A DNA stretch of 64,000 bases, taken from positions 1-64,000 of the forward strand of contig CAZLEE010000001.1 of the NCBI GenBank assembly GCA_964558455.1. Reading direction: 5' to 3'. The notes beneath the pieces were generated by a model that was given only the letters and a program-made list of their open reading frames with translations, was not told where the DNA came from and ran no database searches. This DNA is from DASRLE01 sp964558455. Lineage in GTDB: Bacteria; Verrucomicrobiota; Verrucomicrobiia; Limisphaerales; Palsa-1400. Positions 24,270 through 33,180 of the stretch are shown here, in pieces; position 1 is the first letter of the stretch, and each line of letters begins with the position of its first letter. The position numbers were made by a program, and so were the translations under genes.

Positions 24270-26534
24270 ATGTTCTTCACAAAACGGAATCAACTCAAAG
24301 CCGCCGCCTTTTTTGTCGCCGGTTGCGTATGCTTTGCCTGTCTGCCTGGAATGGCCCAAAACGCCCCCGGCGGGTTGCTTTGCAATCTTTTGACCCACCC
24401 CGAAAAAAGCCTGATCACCGATCCCAAACCGGACTTCGGCTGGATTGTCAATTCCAGCCAGCCGGACGAGATGCAGTCGGCCTGCCAAATCCTGGTCGCG
24501 TCCAGCCTTGAAAATCTGGCCGGGGACAAGGGCGACTTGTGGGATTCCGGGAAAATCGCATCCAGCCAGTCGATCAATGTGAATTATGGGGGGGCGTCTC
24601 TCCACCCCTCGACTTCTTACTGGTGGAAAGTCCGGACGTGGGACAGCGCCGACCGGCCTTCTCCTTTTAGCCAGCCGCAACGCTTCAATACCGGCGAATT
24701 TAACCGGCACCGTTCCTGGCCGGGCGAAAGCCGGTGGGTCCAAATCCCCGATGAGTCGGGAAAATTGACGTGGACGTTTGAAGACCGGTCTCCCGTGGCT
24801 TATCACCCCATGGCCCCGGAGAAAATAACGCCGAATCCGGACGGCTCAACCTTCATTGATTTCGGACGGGCAGCCTTCGCCGCGCTCGACCTGACCCTGA
24901 CCTGGCAACCGCGCGATCCCGCCACAAACCAGTGTGTCGTCAATATCGCCGTCGGTGAAAAAAACCGGGGCAGTGCCGTGGAGCAAAAGCCTGGCGGCGG
25001 CATTATTCACGCCGTGTTTCCTCTGACTCTCCGGCCCGGCAAACATGCCTATTCGGTTCCCATCCCGCGTTTCGTGCCTCACTACCCGTATAGCCAGGCC
25101 CTGCCGCGCCAAATGCCGGAAGTCATCCCTTACCGCTACTGCCAGGTTCTTCCCGGCTCGGAAAAAGTCGCGGTGAACGATGCGCAACAGCTTCGCTTGA
25201 ACATTGAGTTTGATGATTCGTCCTCCTCCTTCGTCTCCTCCAGCGCGGCGCTCGATCAGGTTTACGACCTTTGCAAATATTCGATCAAGGTCAACACCTT
25301 CAACGGCGATTATGCCGGCAGCGAGCGCGAGCGGATGCTTTACGAGGCGGATACCTATATCCAGCAGATCAGCCATTACGCCATTGACCGCGAATTTGCC
25401 ATCGCCCGTTACAGCGCCGAAAACATGATCTACCACACCAGTTGGCCGACGGAATGGTCTCCGCATTGCGTCTTCATGGCCTACGCCGATTATCTTTACA
25501 CCGGCAATACCAAGTTCATCTCCGATTATTTCAACGAACTGAAACCCAAAACCCTGCTCGCCCTGACTGGACACGACGGACTGGTCAGCACCCGGACCGG
25601 ACGGCTGACCCCCGCCTTCAAAAAGGCCGACCACCTCAACGTGCCGATGAGGGATATTGTTGACTGGCCGCCCGGCGAGAACGACGGCTTTGTCTTCTGC
25701 GATGTCAACTCGGTTGTGAACGCCTTCCATTACCGCGCCATGGTCTTGATGGGAAAAATCGCATCCGCCCTCAACAAACCGGACGACGCCGCCTTTTGTC
25801 AGAAAGAGACCGAACGGTTCAAAAAGGCGTTTAACGAGAAATTTTTCGACCCGTCACGCGGCATTTATATTGACGGCATCGGAACCAGCCACGCTTCATT
25901 CCATGCCAGTCTTTTTGCCCTTGCCTTTGGCCTTGTGCCGGACGAACACCGCGCCTCCGTGATCAAATTCCTCAAATCCCGCGGCATGGCTTGCAGCGTT
26001 TATCCGTCCATCTACCTGCTGGAAAGTCTCTACGACGCCGGCGAAGACCAATACGCGCTGGACCTGATGACCTCCGACAGCGACCGCAGTTGGCTCAACA
26101 TGATCCGGGCCGGTTCCACCGTCACGACCGAAGCCTGGGATGTCAAATACAAGCAAAACGAAGGCTGGACTCACGCCTGGAGCACCGCCCCGGTGCAGAT
26201 CATCCCCCGCAAACTGATGGGCATTGAGCCATTGCAACCCGGTTTCGGCAAGGTTCTCATCGAACCCCGTCCCGGCAATCTGGAACAAGCCAAAGTCCTG
26301 CTCCCCACCATCCGGGGACCCATCGCCGTCTCCTTCGACCGCGGTCCTGCCCGGAGTTATTTTCACCTGACTGTGTCGATCCCGGCCAACACGACCGCCG
26401 AAGTGGTCCTGCCATCCCTGGGCAACCCGTCCGCCCCCGTCACCTGTGACGGCCACCCCGTCAAAGCCCGCGTTGAAGGCGACCACATCTACCTTGATCA
26501 AATCGGCTCCGGAACCCACACCTTCGCCAGATAG
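24270..26534 (+). CDS. Exported alpha-L-rhamnosidase-like glycoside hydrolase (GH78)
   Basis: About 754 residues from ATG 24270; the open frame reaches a TTG at 24231 but the signal peptide (KRNQLKAAAFFVAGCVCFACLPGMA) begins at 24270. VAGC could be a lipobox, and MAQ a type I site, so it is exported either way. A fibronectin-like N-terminal domain (PSTSYWWKVRTWDS) precedes a beta-sandwich and an (alpha/alpha)6 barrel with SERERMLYEADTYIQQ, the acidic motif equivalent to the family's DCPQRE-R-x-W-D-A catalytic region, and EAWDVKYKQNEGWTHAWST near the end. It would release rhamnose from plant or bacterial glycans. No regulator or sugar-catabolism gene is adjacent. Confidence 0.85.
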   Translation: MFFTKRNQLKAAAFFVAGCVCFACLPGMAQNAPGGLLCNLLTHPEKSLITDPKPDFGWIVNSSQPDEMQSACQILVASSLENLAGDKGDLWDSGKIASSQSINVNYGGASLHPSTSYWWKVRTWDSADRPSPFSQPQRFNTGEFNRHRSWPGESRWVQIPDESGKLTWTFEDRSPVAYHPMAPEKITPNPDGSTFIDFGRAAFAALDLTLTWQPRDPATNQCVVNIAVGEKNRGSAVEQKPGGGIIHAVFPLTLRPGKHAYSVPIPRFVPHYPYSQALPRQMPEVIPYRYCQVLPGSEKVAVNDAQQLRLNIEFDDSSSSFVSSSAALDQVYDLCKYSIKVNTFNGDYAGSERERMLYEADTYIQQISHYAIDREFAIARYSAENMIYHTSWPTEWSPHCVFMAYADYLYTGNTKFISDYFNELKPKTLLALTGHDGLVSTRTGRLTPAFKKADHLNVPMRDIVDWPPGENDGFVFCDVNSVVNAFHYRAMVLMGKIASALNKPDDAAFCQKETERFKKAFNEKFFDPSRGIYIDGIGTSHASFHASLFALAFGLVPDEHRASVIKFLKSRGMACSVYPSIYLLESLYDAGEDQYALDLMTSDSDRSWLNMIRAGSTVTTEAWDVKYKQNEGWTHAWSTAPVQIIPRKLMGIEPLQPGFGKVLIEPRPGNLEQAKVLLPTIRGPIAVSFDRGPARSYFHLTVSIPANTTAEVVLPSLGNPSAPVTCDGHPVKARVEGDHIYLDQIGSGTHTFAR

Positions 26535-26988
26535 GGGAAGAGTGGCCCACGCCCCGGCAGGCTGCCAAATCATCCCGGTAGATGGGGAGACGGCCTTCTG
26601 CCGTTTCGGAAGTTGCATCTCTGTCGAGCCGTAACTCGATCTGTTTCTGTTTTCTACCGTCCCAATTTCTACCTTTGCTTTCGACTCCCGCGCTTGCCCC
26701 GTGGCCGGTTTTTCTGTCACATTCCACCTATGGCAGAACGCAACGAGATCCCGGCGGCGGCTCAAAACCCGCTCACCGTCGCGCGGATGAAACTCGTTTG
26801 GGAGGACATCCTTGGCAATGACATGGACAAAACGGTGAAAGTGAATACTGACTTCTTGCCGGACTTTCGATCGAGTTAGGGTTCTGCGGAGCATCACTGC
26901 CGCACCTTCAAACCCCCAGCCCGTTTTTATTTGTTGTCAATGGCAGGGCAATCAGAGTCTTCTTACGGCGGCTTTGTGCTAATTTGAA
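26535..26988 (+). other. Gene-poor stretch between the rhamnosidase gene and murJ
   Basis: 454 bases with no recognised gene, apart from a weak 49-codon frame (26730-26879, listed separately). An imperfect hairpin ACGGC/GCCGT is at 26590-26604 but lacks a T-tract. Codon-like bias is weak. No sigma-54 motif was seen. Confidence 0.5.
26730..26879 (+). CDS. Possible small ORF, 49 residues
   Basis: Begins MAERNEIPAAAQNPLTVARM and ends TDFLPDFRSS. It is hydrophilic, without membrane segment or known motif. There is no convincing Shine-Dalgarno sequence before ATG 26730. The amino-acid composition is plausible for a real protein, but nothing else supports it. It may be a chance frame or a fragment. 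Confidence 0.22.
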   Translation: MAERNEIPAAAQNPLTVARMKLVWEDILGNDMDKTVKVNTDFLPDFRSS

Positions 26989-28557
26989 ATGTCGCAGATG
27001 TTGAAATCATCGGGGAGTATCGGGGCGGCCACACTGACCAGCCGTATTCTCGGGCTGGTTCGGGAACAGGTCTATACCGCGTTCATGGGCACCGGCCTGG
27101 TTTACGGCGCGTTCACTTATGCCTTTTCGATGCCGAATCTGTTCCGACGCCTGCTGGGGGAGGGGGCCTTGACGGCCGCGTTCATCCCCGTTTTCAAGGC
27201 GCGTGAAAAAAATGAGGGCGAAGCCGCCATGTGGCGCGCCGCCAACGCCGTCCTTTCCGCCCTCCTTCTCGTGTCGGGCGCCGTGGTTCTGCTGGTGATG
27301 GGCGTTGTTTCCCTCTTGTTGCTCTGGGGCTCATGGAAACCCGAAACCCGCCTCATGCTCGAATTGCTGCGCTTCATGTTTCCGTACATGATCGCGGCTT
27401 GCGTCGGCGCGGTTTTGATCGGCATGTGCAACGCGCGCGGCCATTTTTTTATCCCGGCCCTGGGCGCGGCTATTTTGAACGTTGTCATGATCGCCTCCGT
27501 CGTGCTGCTCGCTCCCCACATGGGGCAAAGGCTGGAGACGCAGATTTTTGCCCTGGCCATCGGCGTGCTGGTGGCGGGGGTGATCCAGGCCGTCTTTCAA
27601 TTGCCGGTCTTGCACAGGGAAGGCTTCCGCTATCATTGGGTCACGCCGTGGCACGAACCCGTCGTCCGCGAAGTCATCGCCAAAATGATTCCCGGCATCG
27701 TCGGCGTGGCCGCCTATCAAATCAATATCTACCTCACCCAAACCCTCGCCTTTGGCCAGAGTGCGCGCATCGTCGGCCAATTCTTCGTGGCCGCGCGTTT
27801 GATGGAACTGCCCCAGGGTGTCTTTGGCTTATCGCTCGCCACCTTCCTTTTGCCCACCCTGGCCGGGATGGCGATGGAGAAGAATTTCGTCCAATTCCGC
27901 GCCACCCTCCGGCAAGGGGCCGCTCATCTGGTGTTTGTCAATCTCCTCGCGTCCGTTTTGCTGCTCACCCTTGCCGAACCGATTGTCCGCCTCCTGTTCG
28001 AACGCGGCAAATTCGACGCCTATTCCACCCAGCAAGTCAGTTTCGCCCTCGTCTTCCTTGTGCCCGGCCTGATTGCGTTTTCGCTCGTCAATATTTATGC
28101 GCGGGCCTTCTACGCCTTGGGCGACATCAAAACGCCGATGCGGATCAGCGTTTTTTGCCTGGTGATGAACCTGCTTTTCACGGTGTTTTTCCTATATGGA
28201 TTGAAGCTTGGCCCGGGCGCGCTCGGTCTGGCCAACAGCCTTAGCGCCACCTGCAACTTCTGCCTGCTTGTCTATGCCTTGCGCAAAAAATTGCGGACGC
28301 TGGATATGGCGGAACTGGTGCGGCAACTGCCCCGTCTCGCCCTGGCCGCCTTGGTGGCCGCCTTGCTGGCTTGGGGGGGACGCCAGGTTTGGGACGCCTA
28401 TTTTGGCCACGCCACGCTGCCCCGGAAATTGGGCGAGGTCTTCCTGCCCATGACCGCAGCCTCCATTGCCTACATGGCGCTGGGCTGGCTGCTCAAAATT
28501 CCTTCCGCCCGCGAATTATTCAACACGCTGTGCCGCAAAGGCGCCGCCCCTGCCTGA
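26989..28557 (+). CDS. murJ: Lipid II flippase MurJ (MviN)
   Basis: 522 residues, 13-14 predicted membrane helices, inner membrane. MurJ moves the peptidoglycan precursor lipid II to the periplasm. The start MLKSSGSIGAATLTSRILGLVREQ and following AFTYAFSMPNLFRRLLGEGALTAAFIPVF are the MviN signature; RLMELPQGVFGLSLATFLLPTLA and the later GDIKTPMRIS are also diagnostic. The 3' end overlaps by 88 bases with the oppositely oriented C39-like gene. A single-copy essential gene in most bacteria. Confidence 0.97.
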   Translation: MSQMLKSSGSIGAATLTSRILGLVREQVYTAFMGTGLVYGAFTYAFSMPNLFRRLLGEGALTAAFIPVFKAREKNEGEAAMWRAANAVLSALLLVSGAVVLLVMGVVSLLLLWGSWKPETRLMLELLRFMFPYMIAACVGAVLIGMCNARGHFFIPALGAAILNVVMIASVVLLAPHMGQRLETQIFALAIGVLVAGVIQAVFQLPVLHREGFRYHWVTPWHEPVVREVIAKMIPGIVGVAAYQINIYLTQTLAFGQSARIVGQFFVAARLMELPQGVFGLSLATFLLPTLAGMAMEKNFVQFRATLRQGAAHLVFVNLLASVLLLTLAEPIVRLLFERGKFDAYSTQQVSFALVFLVPGLIAFSLVNIYARAFYALGDIKTPMRISVFCLVMNLLFTVFFLYGLKLGPGALGLANSLSATCNFCLLVYALRKKLRTLDMAELVRQLPRLALAALVAALLAWGGRQVWDAYFGHATLPRKLGEVFLPMTAASIAYMALGWLLKIPSARELFNTLCRKGAAPA

Positions 28558-29387
28558 GCCGTCCCATTTTTTAACGACTGCCGTTTTAAAACCACGCCGC
28601 AAAAACGCCATTTTTTGCGAAATTCGTCGTGAGTCATCCTGTCCAAGCCGTTCAGCGGATCGCCCACGATCACTTCGGCGTCCGTGACCTCAAGCACCGC
28701 GACAAAATGGTCAACCAGAAAATCGAATTTGACCACCGCAAGGGTCAGCCCGGCCTGCCTTAACTCCGACAGATCCTTGAAAGCCCGGTATTCGACCGTT
28801 AAACCGTCCTTCCGATATTCCTTTTGCAACACCTCGGCCAGAATGTCCGGCTCGGTTCCCGTGGTCGAACTCGTATGGGAAAGAAGGGCAAGTTTCCCCT
28901 CGTCGGCCGGCAGGCCGAGTTTGCGCAAAGCAGTCACGGCCGCAGCCGGCCCGCAGGTGTAATCGGTGGTTTGCCGGCAAACCCCGTCTGAGCTGACGCG
29001 CGTTTGGAGATGCGCCAATTGCTGGTGGTTGGCCAGGGGCGCAAGGAAAGGCCACACTGACTTGACAGCAACGAACACCGCCATGAGCAGGCCGACCAGG
29101 AGGCGATCCCGTTTCCGCGGCAACCGCGAAAGCGGCGCGGTCAAAACCATGGTCGCAACGAAACCGAGCAGGGCGAATTTCCGCAATCCAATCATCATCC
29201 ACGAAGCTGGCGGCAAAAAAGCCAAAGCCGGACAGAAAAGGGCGACGCGGTAAATCAAAATCAGGCTGAGCGGGATGAAATAACCGAGCATCCAGTAGGG
29301 TTTGGGGAGGCGCGAGAACAAATATCCGAGCAACGCGCCCGTGGCGGCGAACAATGCCGCAAGGATCGCTTCAAGCCACAGGTTCAT
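28470..29387 (-). CDS. Membrane-anchored C39-like cysteine peptidase
   Basis: About 305 residues from the Met at 29387 (a longer frame to 29423 adds 12 unlikely residues). Three or more N-terminal membrane helices (WLEAILAALFAATGALLGYL, WMLGYFIPLSLILIYRVALF, a third about 95-115) are followed by a papain-fold domain with the likely triad Cys145 (DYTCGPAAA), His227 (DHFVAVLEV) and Asp243 (VGDPLNG). This is the bacteriocin-leader-peptidase (C39) pattern, usually part of ABC exporters, here without an ABC domain. The gene ends inside murJ on the other strand. Function is unknown; processing of an exported peptide is one option. Confidence 0.75.
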   Translation of the reverse strand: MNLWLEAILAALFAATGALLGYLFSRLPKPYWMLGYFIPLSLILIYRVALFCPALAFLPPASWMMIGLRKFALLGFVATMVLTAPLSRLPRKRDRLLVGLLMAVFVAVKSVWPFLAPLANHQQLAHLQTRVSSDGVCRQTTDYTCGPAAAVTALRKLGLPADEGKLALLSHTSSTTGTEPDILAEVLQKEYRKDGLTVEYRAFKDLSELRQAGLTLAVVKFDFLVDHFVAVLEVTDAEVIVGDPLNGLDRMTHDEFRKKWRFCGVVLKRQSLKNGTAQAGAAPLRHSVLNNSRAEGILSSQPSAM

Positions 29388-29556
29388 CCGGCGGATGTTG
29401 AAGGAATTTTGCGGCCGACCCAAGCGAAAAAGGTTCCCTCGACGTTTTCAGCGGAATGGGTCATTCCTGCCTGCCGTTTTTTCGATTGTTGGCAATAATT
29501 TCCCCACCTCATCGCCCGGAAGCGGTTAAACGACCGTTTTTGGCCCTTTTTGGCGC

Positions 29557-29572
29557 TGGCACGGCCTCTGCT
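29557..29572 (+). promoter_or_regulatory. Sigma-54 promoter of the flgB operon
   Basis: TGGCAC, five bases, then CTGCT: one mismatch to consensus (C for T in the -12 box). The predicted start near 29583 leaves a leader of about 12 bases before flgB ATG 29595. It heads the long plus-strand flagellar run. Confidence 0.75.
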
Positions 29573-29594
29573 AAAAGTTGGAAGAATTTTGGGT

Positions 29595-29975
29595 ATGATT
29601 GATGCGATTTTCAGTGATCCGTATTACATGGCGGCCAAAAAGATGCTGGACGTTTCCGCCCTGCGTCAGGAGGCCATTGCCAGCAATATCGCGAACGTGG
29701 AAACGCCCAATTATAAGCGATTGGATGTTTCCAAGTCCTTTGAAACCGAGTTGAGCCAAGCGGTGGCGGGCAAGGATATGGCGCAACTGAGCGCGTTGCA
29801 GCCGCAATTGTCGGTTGATACCCAGGCGGTTTCGGGGCGCGCCGATGGCAACACGGTTCAATTGGAAACAGAGATGCTGAAAATGAACCAAAACGTGGTG
29901 GAACACTCGATGGAAACGTTGCTGGTCAGCAACGCGCTTTCCAAGATGAACATGGCGATAACCGGCAAAGATTAA
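29595..29975 (+). CDS. flgB: Flagellar proximal rod protein FlgB
   Basis: 126 residues from ATG 29595; the open frame reaches back to 29550, but the promoter overlaps those codons. FlgB forms the innermost rod layer on the MS ring/FliE. The rod-type N-terminus is seen in ALRQEAIASNIANVETPNYKRLDV, and the amphipathic C-terminal helix in MNQNVVEHSMETLLVSNALSKM. First gene of the cluster and directly downstream of a sigma-54 promoter. Confidence 0.96.
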   Translation: MIDAIFSDPYYMAAKKMLDVSALRQEAIASNIANVETPNYKRLDVSKSFETELSQAVAGKDMAQLSALQPQLSVDTQAVSGRADGNTVQLETEMLKMNQNVVEHSMETLLVSNALSKMNMAITGKD

Positions 29976-29982
29976 TTAATTT

Positions 29983-30411
29983 ATGATCTCCTTACTTTCC
30001 GGAGTTGACAGCACGGCGTCCGCCTTGAACGCCGAGCAGACCCGCATGGACATAATTTCGGAAAACATTGCCAACGTCAACACCACCAAGGGACTGGACG
30101 GAAAGCCTTATCAACGCCAGCAGGTGGTTTTTGAATCCGTCTTGAAGGCGCAGCAGGATGCCAGCGCCGGCGCCGTGCCGCAGACCACGCAAATCGTTCG
30201 CATTGCCAAGGATACCAGTCCGCCTCGCATGGTCTATAACCCCACCCATCCCGAAGCCAATGCCCAGGGGATGGTGGCGATGCCCAATATAGATATTCAC
30301 GAGGAGATGGTGGATATGATTGCCAGTTCGCGTTCTTACGAGGCCAATCTGGCCGTGATCAAGAATGCCCGTTCCATGGCCATGCAGGATTTATCCATAG
30401 GCAAGCATTGA
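29983..30411 (+). CDS. flgC: Flagellar proximal rod protein FlgC
   Basis: 142 residues. FlgC builds a rod layer above FlgB. N-terminal rod motif MDIISENIANVNTTKG and the C-terminal helix EEMVDMIASSRSYEANLAVIKNA place it in the family, with the middle DTSPPRMVYNPTHPEANAQG characteristic of FlgC. It begins eight bases after flgB and is followed by fliE, the normal flgBC-fliE order. Confidence 0.97.
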   Translation: MISLLSGVDSTASALNAEQTRMDIISENIANVNTTKGLDGKPYQRQQVVFESVLKAQQDASAGAVPQTTQIVRIAKDTSPPRMVYNPTHPEANAQGMVAMPNIDIHEEMVDMIASSRSYEANLAVIKNARSMAMQDLSIGKH

Positions 30412-30429
30412 TAGAAATTTTATTTCCAC

Positions 30430-30831
30430 ATGGACGCACTCTCAGCATTGAAAATGATGGCGGGCGGCCCGTTGACCGACCCGTCAGCCACGCTGACGAA
30501 GTCCGCCACGGCGCTGTCCGGCTCCGCCGCGCCGTCCATCTCCCCGGCGGAGTTGCAGACGCTCAGTTCCGATGCGCCGCAATCGGTCACGGGCGCAAGC
30601 GCTTCGTCTGCCGGCAATTTTCAAAATTTGCTGGACGATTTTGTCGGCGAGGTCAACGACAAGCAAATTGCGGCTCAAAATGCCCTGACCGGCATGATGA
30701 GCGGGCAAGGAGTCTCCCTGCACCAGGCCATGATCTCGATGGAGGAAGCCAACGTTTCCTTCCAGATGATGATCGAGGTGCGCAACAAAGTTTTGGATTC
30801 GTATCAGGAATTGATGCGCATGCAAATATGA
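30430..30831 (+). CDS. fliE: Flagellar hook-basal body adapter FliE
   Basis: 133 residues. FliE joins the MS ring to the rod. The C-terminal 80 residues are conserved: NFQNLLDDFVGEVNDKQIAAQ, then GQGVSLHQAMISMEEANVSFQMM and EVRNKVLDSYQELMRMQI. The first 55 residues are an Ala/Ser-rich extension (SATALSGSAAPSISPAEL), making the protein longer than the usual 100. Position between flgC and fliF is standard. Confidence 0.96.
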   Translation: MDALSALKMMAGGPLTDPSATLTKSATALSGSAAPSISPAELQTLSSDAPQSVTGASASSAGNFQNLLDDFVGEVNDKQIAAQNALTGMMSGQGVSLHQAMISMEEANVSFQMMIEVRNKVLDSYQELMRMQI

Positions 30832-30892
30832 TCAACCACCACCCAACCATTCATTTCCCTTTTCCGGCGGTTGACGCCGGCGCTTTCATTTC

Positions 30893-32509
30893 ATGAAACA
30901 CAACCTTTCGCAGACTTTGCGCCAGTTGGCGGGCATATGGCAGCAGCTCGGCTTCAATCAACGCGTCAGCGTCATCATGGCGACGATTATTGTGTTGGGC
31001 GGCCTGGGCGCGGTGGCCTTTTTTTCCAGCCGGGTTGATTACTCCCTTCTTTACGGCAAATTGGACGAAGGCGAGGCGGCCAAGGTGATTGCCGCGCTGG
31101 ATGAAGCCAAGGTGCCTTACCAGATCGGACGCGGCGGCAACGCCATCATGGTGCCGGCGGACAAGGTCTATCAACTCCGCATGCAGATGGCCAGCAAAGG
31201 CATCCCTCGCGGCGAAGGCGTCGGGTTTGAAATTTTTGACAAGGCCAGTTTTGGTCTTTCCGATTTTGTTCAGCGCGCCAATTACGCCCGCGCCATCCAG
31301 GGGGAATTGGCCCGCACCATCAGCCAGCTTGACCAGGTCGAGTCCGCGCGCGTGATGATTGTCATGCCCGAAAACCGGCTCCTGACCGATAATCTCCGCA
31401 AACCCACCGCGTCGGTTTTTGTCCGGGTGAAGGGCAATGCGCAGTTGCCGCCGCCCGCAGTCAGCTCGATCCAGTTTTTGGTGGCCAACAGCGTGGAGGG
31501 ACTCCAGGCCAACAATGTTTCCGTGGTGGACAACCAGGGCAACGTCCTTTCCGAGAATCAGGAAAACGATTCCATTGCCGGCATGTCCGGCAACCAGCTC
31601 GCGGCGCGCCGCAATTATGAGCAGTACCTGACCAAGAAGGCTGAGGGCATGTTGGAAAAGGTGCTTGGCCCCGGCCAGGCGGTGGTGCGCGTTGCCGTCG
31701 ATCTCAATTGGGATTCGATGACCCGGACGGAGGAAAAGTTTGATCCGGACAGCCAGGTGGCGCGTTCCAGCACGATCAACGATGAGACTTCGGACACCGA
31801 CACCGCGAACGCCGGCGGATCGCCGGGCCTTGCCGCCAACAGCCCGGAAGGAAACACCAATTCGTCCAGCCAGCCTGTCAACAATTCCCACACCCATAAG
31901 AAAGTCACGACCAGCACGTTCGAGATAGACAAAATTACCAGCAACATGCTTCAAACCGCCGGCGGAGTGAAACGCATCTCCAGCGCGGTTTTCATCGCGC
32001 AAAAAGTGGAAGGCGCCGGCGCGAACCGCAAACCGGTGAAGCGTTCCGCCGAGGAACTGGACAAGCTCAAAAGCATCGTGCGCAGCGCGCTCGGCATCCA
32101 GGAAGCCGATCCGGCGCGCAAAGATGAAATCACCCTGGAAGAGATGCCGTTCAGCGATCAGGGCGCGGCTGAAATCACCCAGCAGTTGGAACAGCAGGAC
32201 AAACATCAATTCCTGATGGATCTCGTGCCCAAGGTCGTTTACATCGGGCTGGCCATCGGGGTGATCGTCATGTTCCTGCGCCTGCTCAAAAGCGCCAAGA
32301 CGGATGACATCCCCATCGGCGTGCCTCTGGGTAACGGCCATGGCGGCGCCAACGGGAACGGCGGCGCCAATGGCAACGGCAACGGTTTCGGCAATGGCAG
32401 GGGCGGAGTGGTCACGGTCGAGGTGCTGAACCAATTGATCCGCGAAAATCCGGCGAACATGGGTCAAGCCGTCCGCACCTGGATGACCCGCGGCAAATCC
32501 AATAACTAA
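30893..32509 (+). CDS. fliF: Flagellar MS-ring protein FliF
   Basis: 538 residues, inner-membrane ring platform of the flagellum. First membrane helix VSVIMATIIVLGGLGAVAFF near residue 25, periplasmic ring domains (SLLYGKLDEGEAAKVIAALDE; GFEIFDKASFGLSDF; ARVMIVMPENRLL), a low-complexity loop (NSHTHKKVTTSTFEIDK), a second helix (VVYIGLAIGVIVMFLRLL) and a cytoplasmic tail VVTVEVLNQLIRENPANMGQAVRTW that is the FliG-binding segment. Before that tail lies an unusual Gly/Asn run (residues about 483-506). The tail implies a FliG exists, although fliG does not follow here. Confidence 0.97.
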   Translation: MKHNLSQTLRQLAGIWQQLGFNQRVSVIMATIIVLGGLGAVAFFSSRVDYSLLYGKLDEGEAAKVIAALDEAKVPYQIGRGGNAIMVPADKVYQLRMQMASKGIPRGEGVGFEIFDKASFGLSDFVQRANYARAIQGELARTISQLDQVESARVMIVMPENRLLTDNLRKPTASVFVRVKGNAQLPPPAVSSIQFLVANSVEGLQANNVSVVDNQGNVLSENQENDSIAGMSGNQLAARRNYEQYLTKKAEGMLEKVLGPGQAVVRVAVDLNWDSMTRTEEKFDPDSQVARSSTINDETSDTDTANAGGSPGLAANSPEGNTNSSSQPVNNSHTHKKVTTSTFEIDKITSNMLQTAGGVKRISSAVFIAQKVEGAGANRKPVKRSAEELDKLKSIVRSALGIQEADPARKDEITLEEMPFSDQGAAEITQQLEQQDKHQFLMDLVPKVVYIGLAIGVIVMFLRLLKSAKTDDIPIGVPLGNGHGGANGNGGANGNGNGFGNGRGGVVTVEVLNQLIRENPANMGQAVRTWMTRGKSNN

Positions 32510-32583
32510 AACCCTTTTATGAAACTGGATAGCGCGATGCTCCTGCTGGCCGGCCCGGGCTGTCTGCGGGCGCGGAGGATGTC
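32510..32583 (+). other. Usual slot of fliG; possible deletion scar
   Basis: In most clusters fliG sits between fliF and fliH. Here 74 bases separate the two. An ATG at 32519 opens a 24-codon frame beginning MKLDSAMLLLAG, vaguely like a FliG start, and in the fliH frame the codons directly upstream of fliH read AGAEDVM, resembling the end of many FliG proteins (EDVMV). This could be the remains of a deletion in the genome or in the assembly, or chance. A separate fliG elsewhere remains possible. Confidence 0.3.
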
Positions 32584-33180
32584 ATGGCGATGAACCCCTG
32601 GTCTCAACAGATTCATTTGCAAGCGCCCTTGCGCGATGTTCGCCTGGCCGGTCCCGAGACGTCGGCGCAGGCCGCCGAATCCGAGCGGCAGCGGGTCTGG
32701 CAGGAGGGATACGACAAGGGACGGATCGATGGCGAGAAATTGGTGAGCGAGCAATTGCTGAAACAACGCGGGGAATTGCAGGAAGTGTTGCAAGGCGTGC
32801 TTAACTCGATGCGCGGCGCCGTCCCGCAAGTGGTGCGCGACACCGAAGACACGGTCATTTCCCTCGCCATGGAAGTGGCCCGGAAACTCGTTTCCGACAT
32901 GCCCATTTCCGCCCCCATGGTCGAAGCCGCCGTGCGCGACGCGCTGGGCCACGTGGAAGGTTCGACCCAGATCACGGTGCGTTTGCATCCGGCCGACTTG
33001 GAACTGGTGCAAAGCGCCGGTTCGGCTTTGCTGACCTCACCCAACGCCAAGCGTGATTTCCGTTTCCTCAGTTCGACCGAAGTCAGCCGCGGCGGCTGCC
33101 TGGTTGAGACCCGTTTTGGCACGGTGGACAGCCGGCGCGAAACAAAATTTGATCTCTTGAAAAAATCCCTCCTCGCATGA
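32584..33180 (+). CDS. fliH: Flagellar export stator/ATPase regulator FliH
   Basis: 198 residues. FliH binds the FliI ATPase and links it to the C ring. Visible: a Gln/Glu-rich coiled segment (ESERQRVWQEGYDKGRIDGEKL) with one short helix-repeat, then the V-ATPase subunit E-like C-terminal domain (TEDTVISLAMEVARKLVSDM, ITVRLHPADLELVQSAG, GGCLVETRFGTVDSRRETKFDLLKKSL). Overlaps fliI by ATGA, so the two are coupled. The start at 32584 or 32590 are both acceptable; the first is reported. Confidence 0.95.
   Translation: MAMNPWSQQIHLQAPLRDVRLAGPETSAQAAESERQRVWQEGYDKGRIDGEKLVSEQLLKQRGELQEVLQGVLNSMRGAVPQVVRDTEDTVISLAMEVARKLVSDMPISAPMVEAAVRDALGHVEGSTQITVRLHPADLELVQSAGSALLTSPNAKRDFRFLSSTEVSRGGCLVETRFGTVDSRRETKFDLLKKSLLA

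Noticed and set aside
30851..32467. 538-residue open frame on the minus strand opposite fliF
   Set aside because: It mirrors fliF codon by codon, has a His/Arg-rich composition without domains, and FliF is clearly real.
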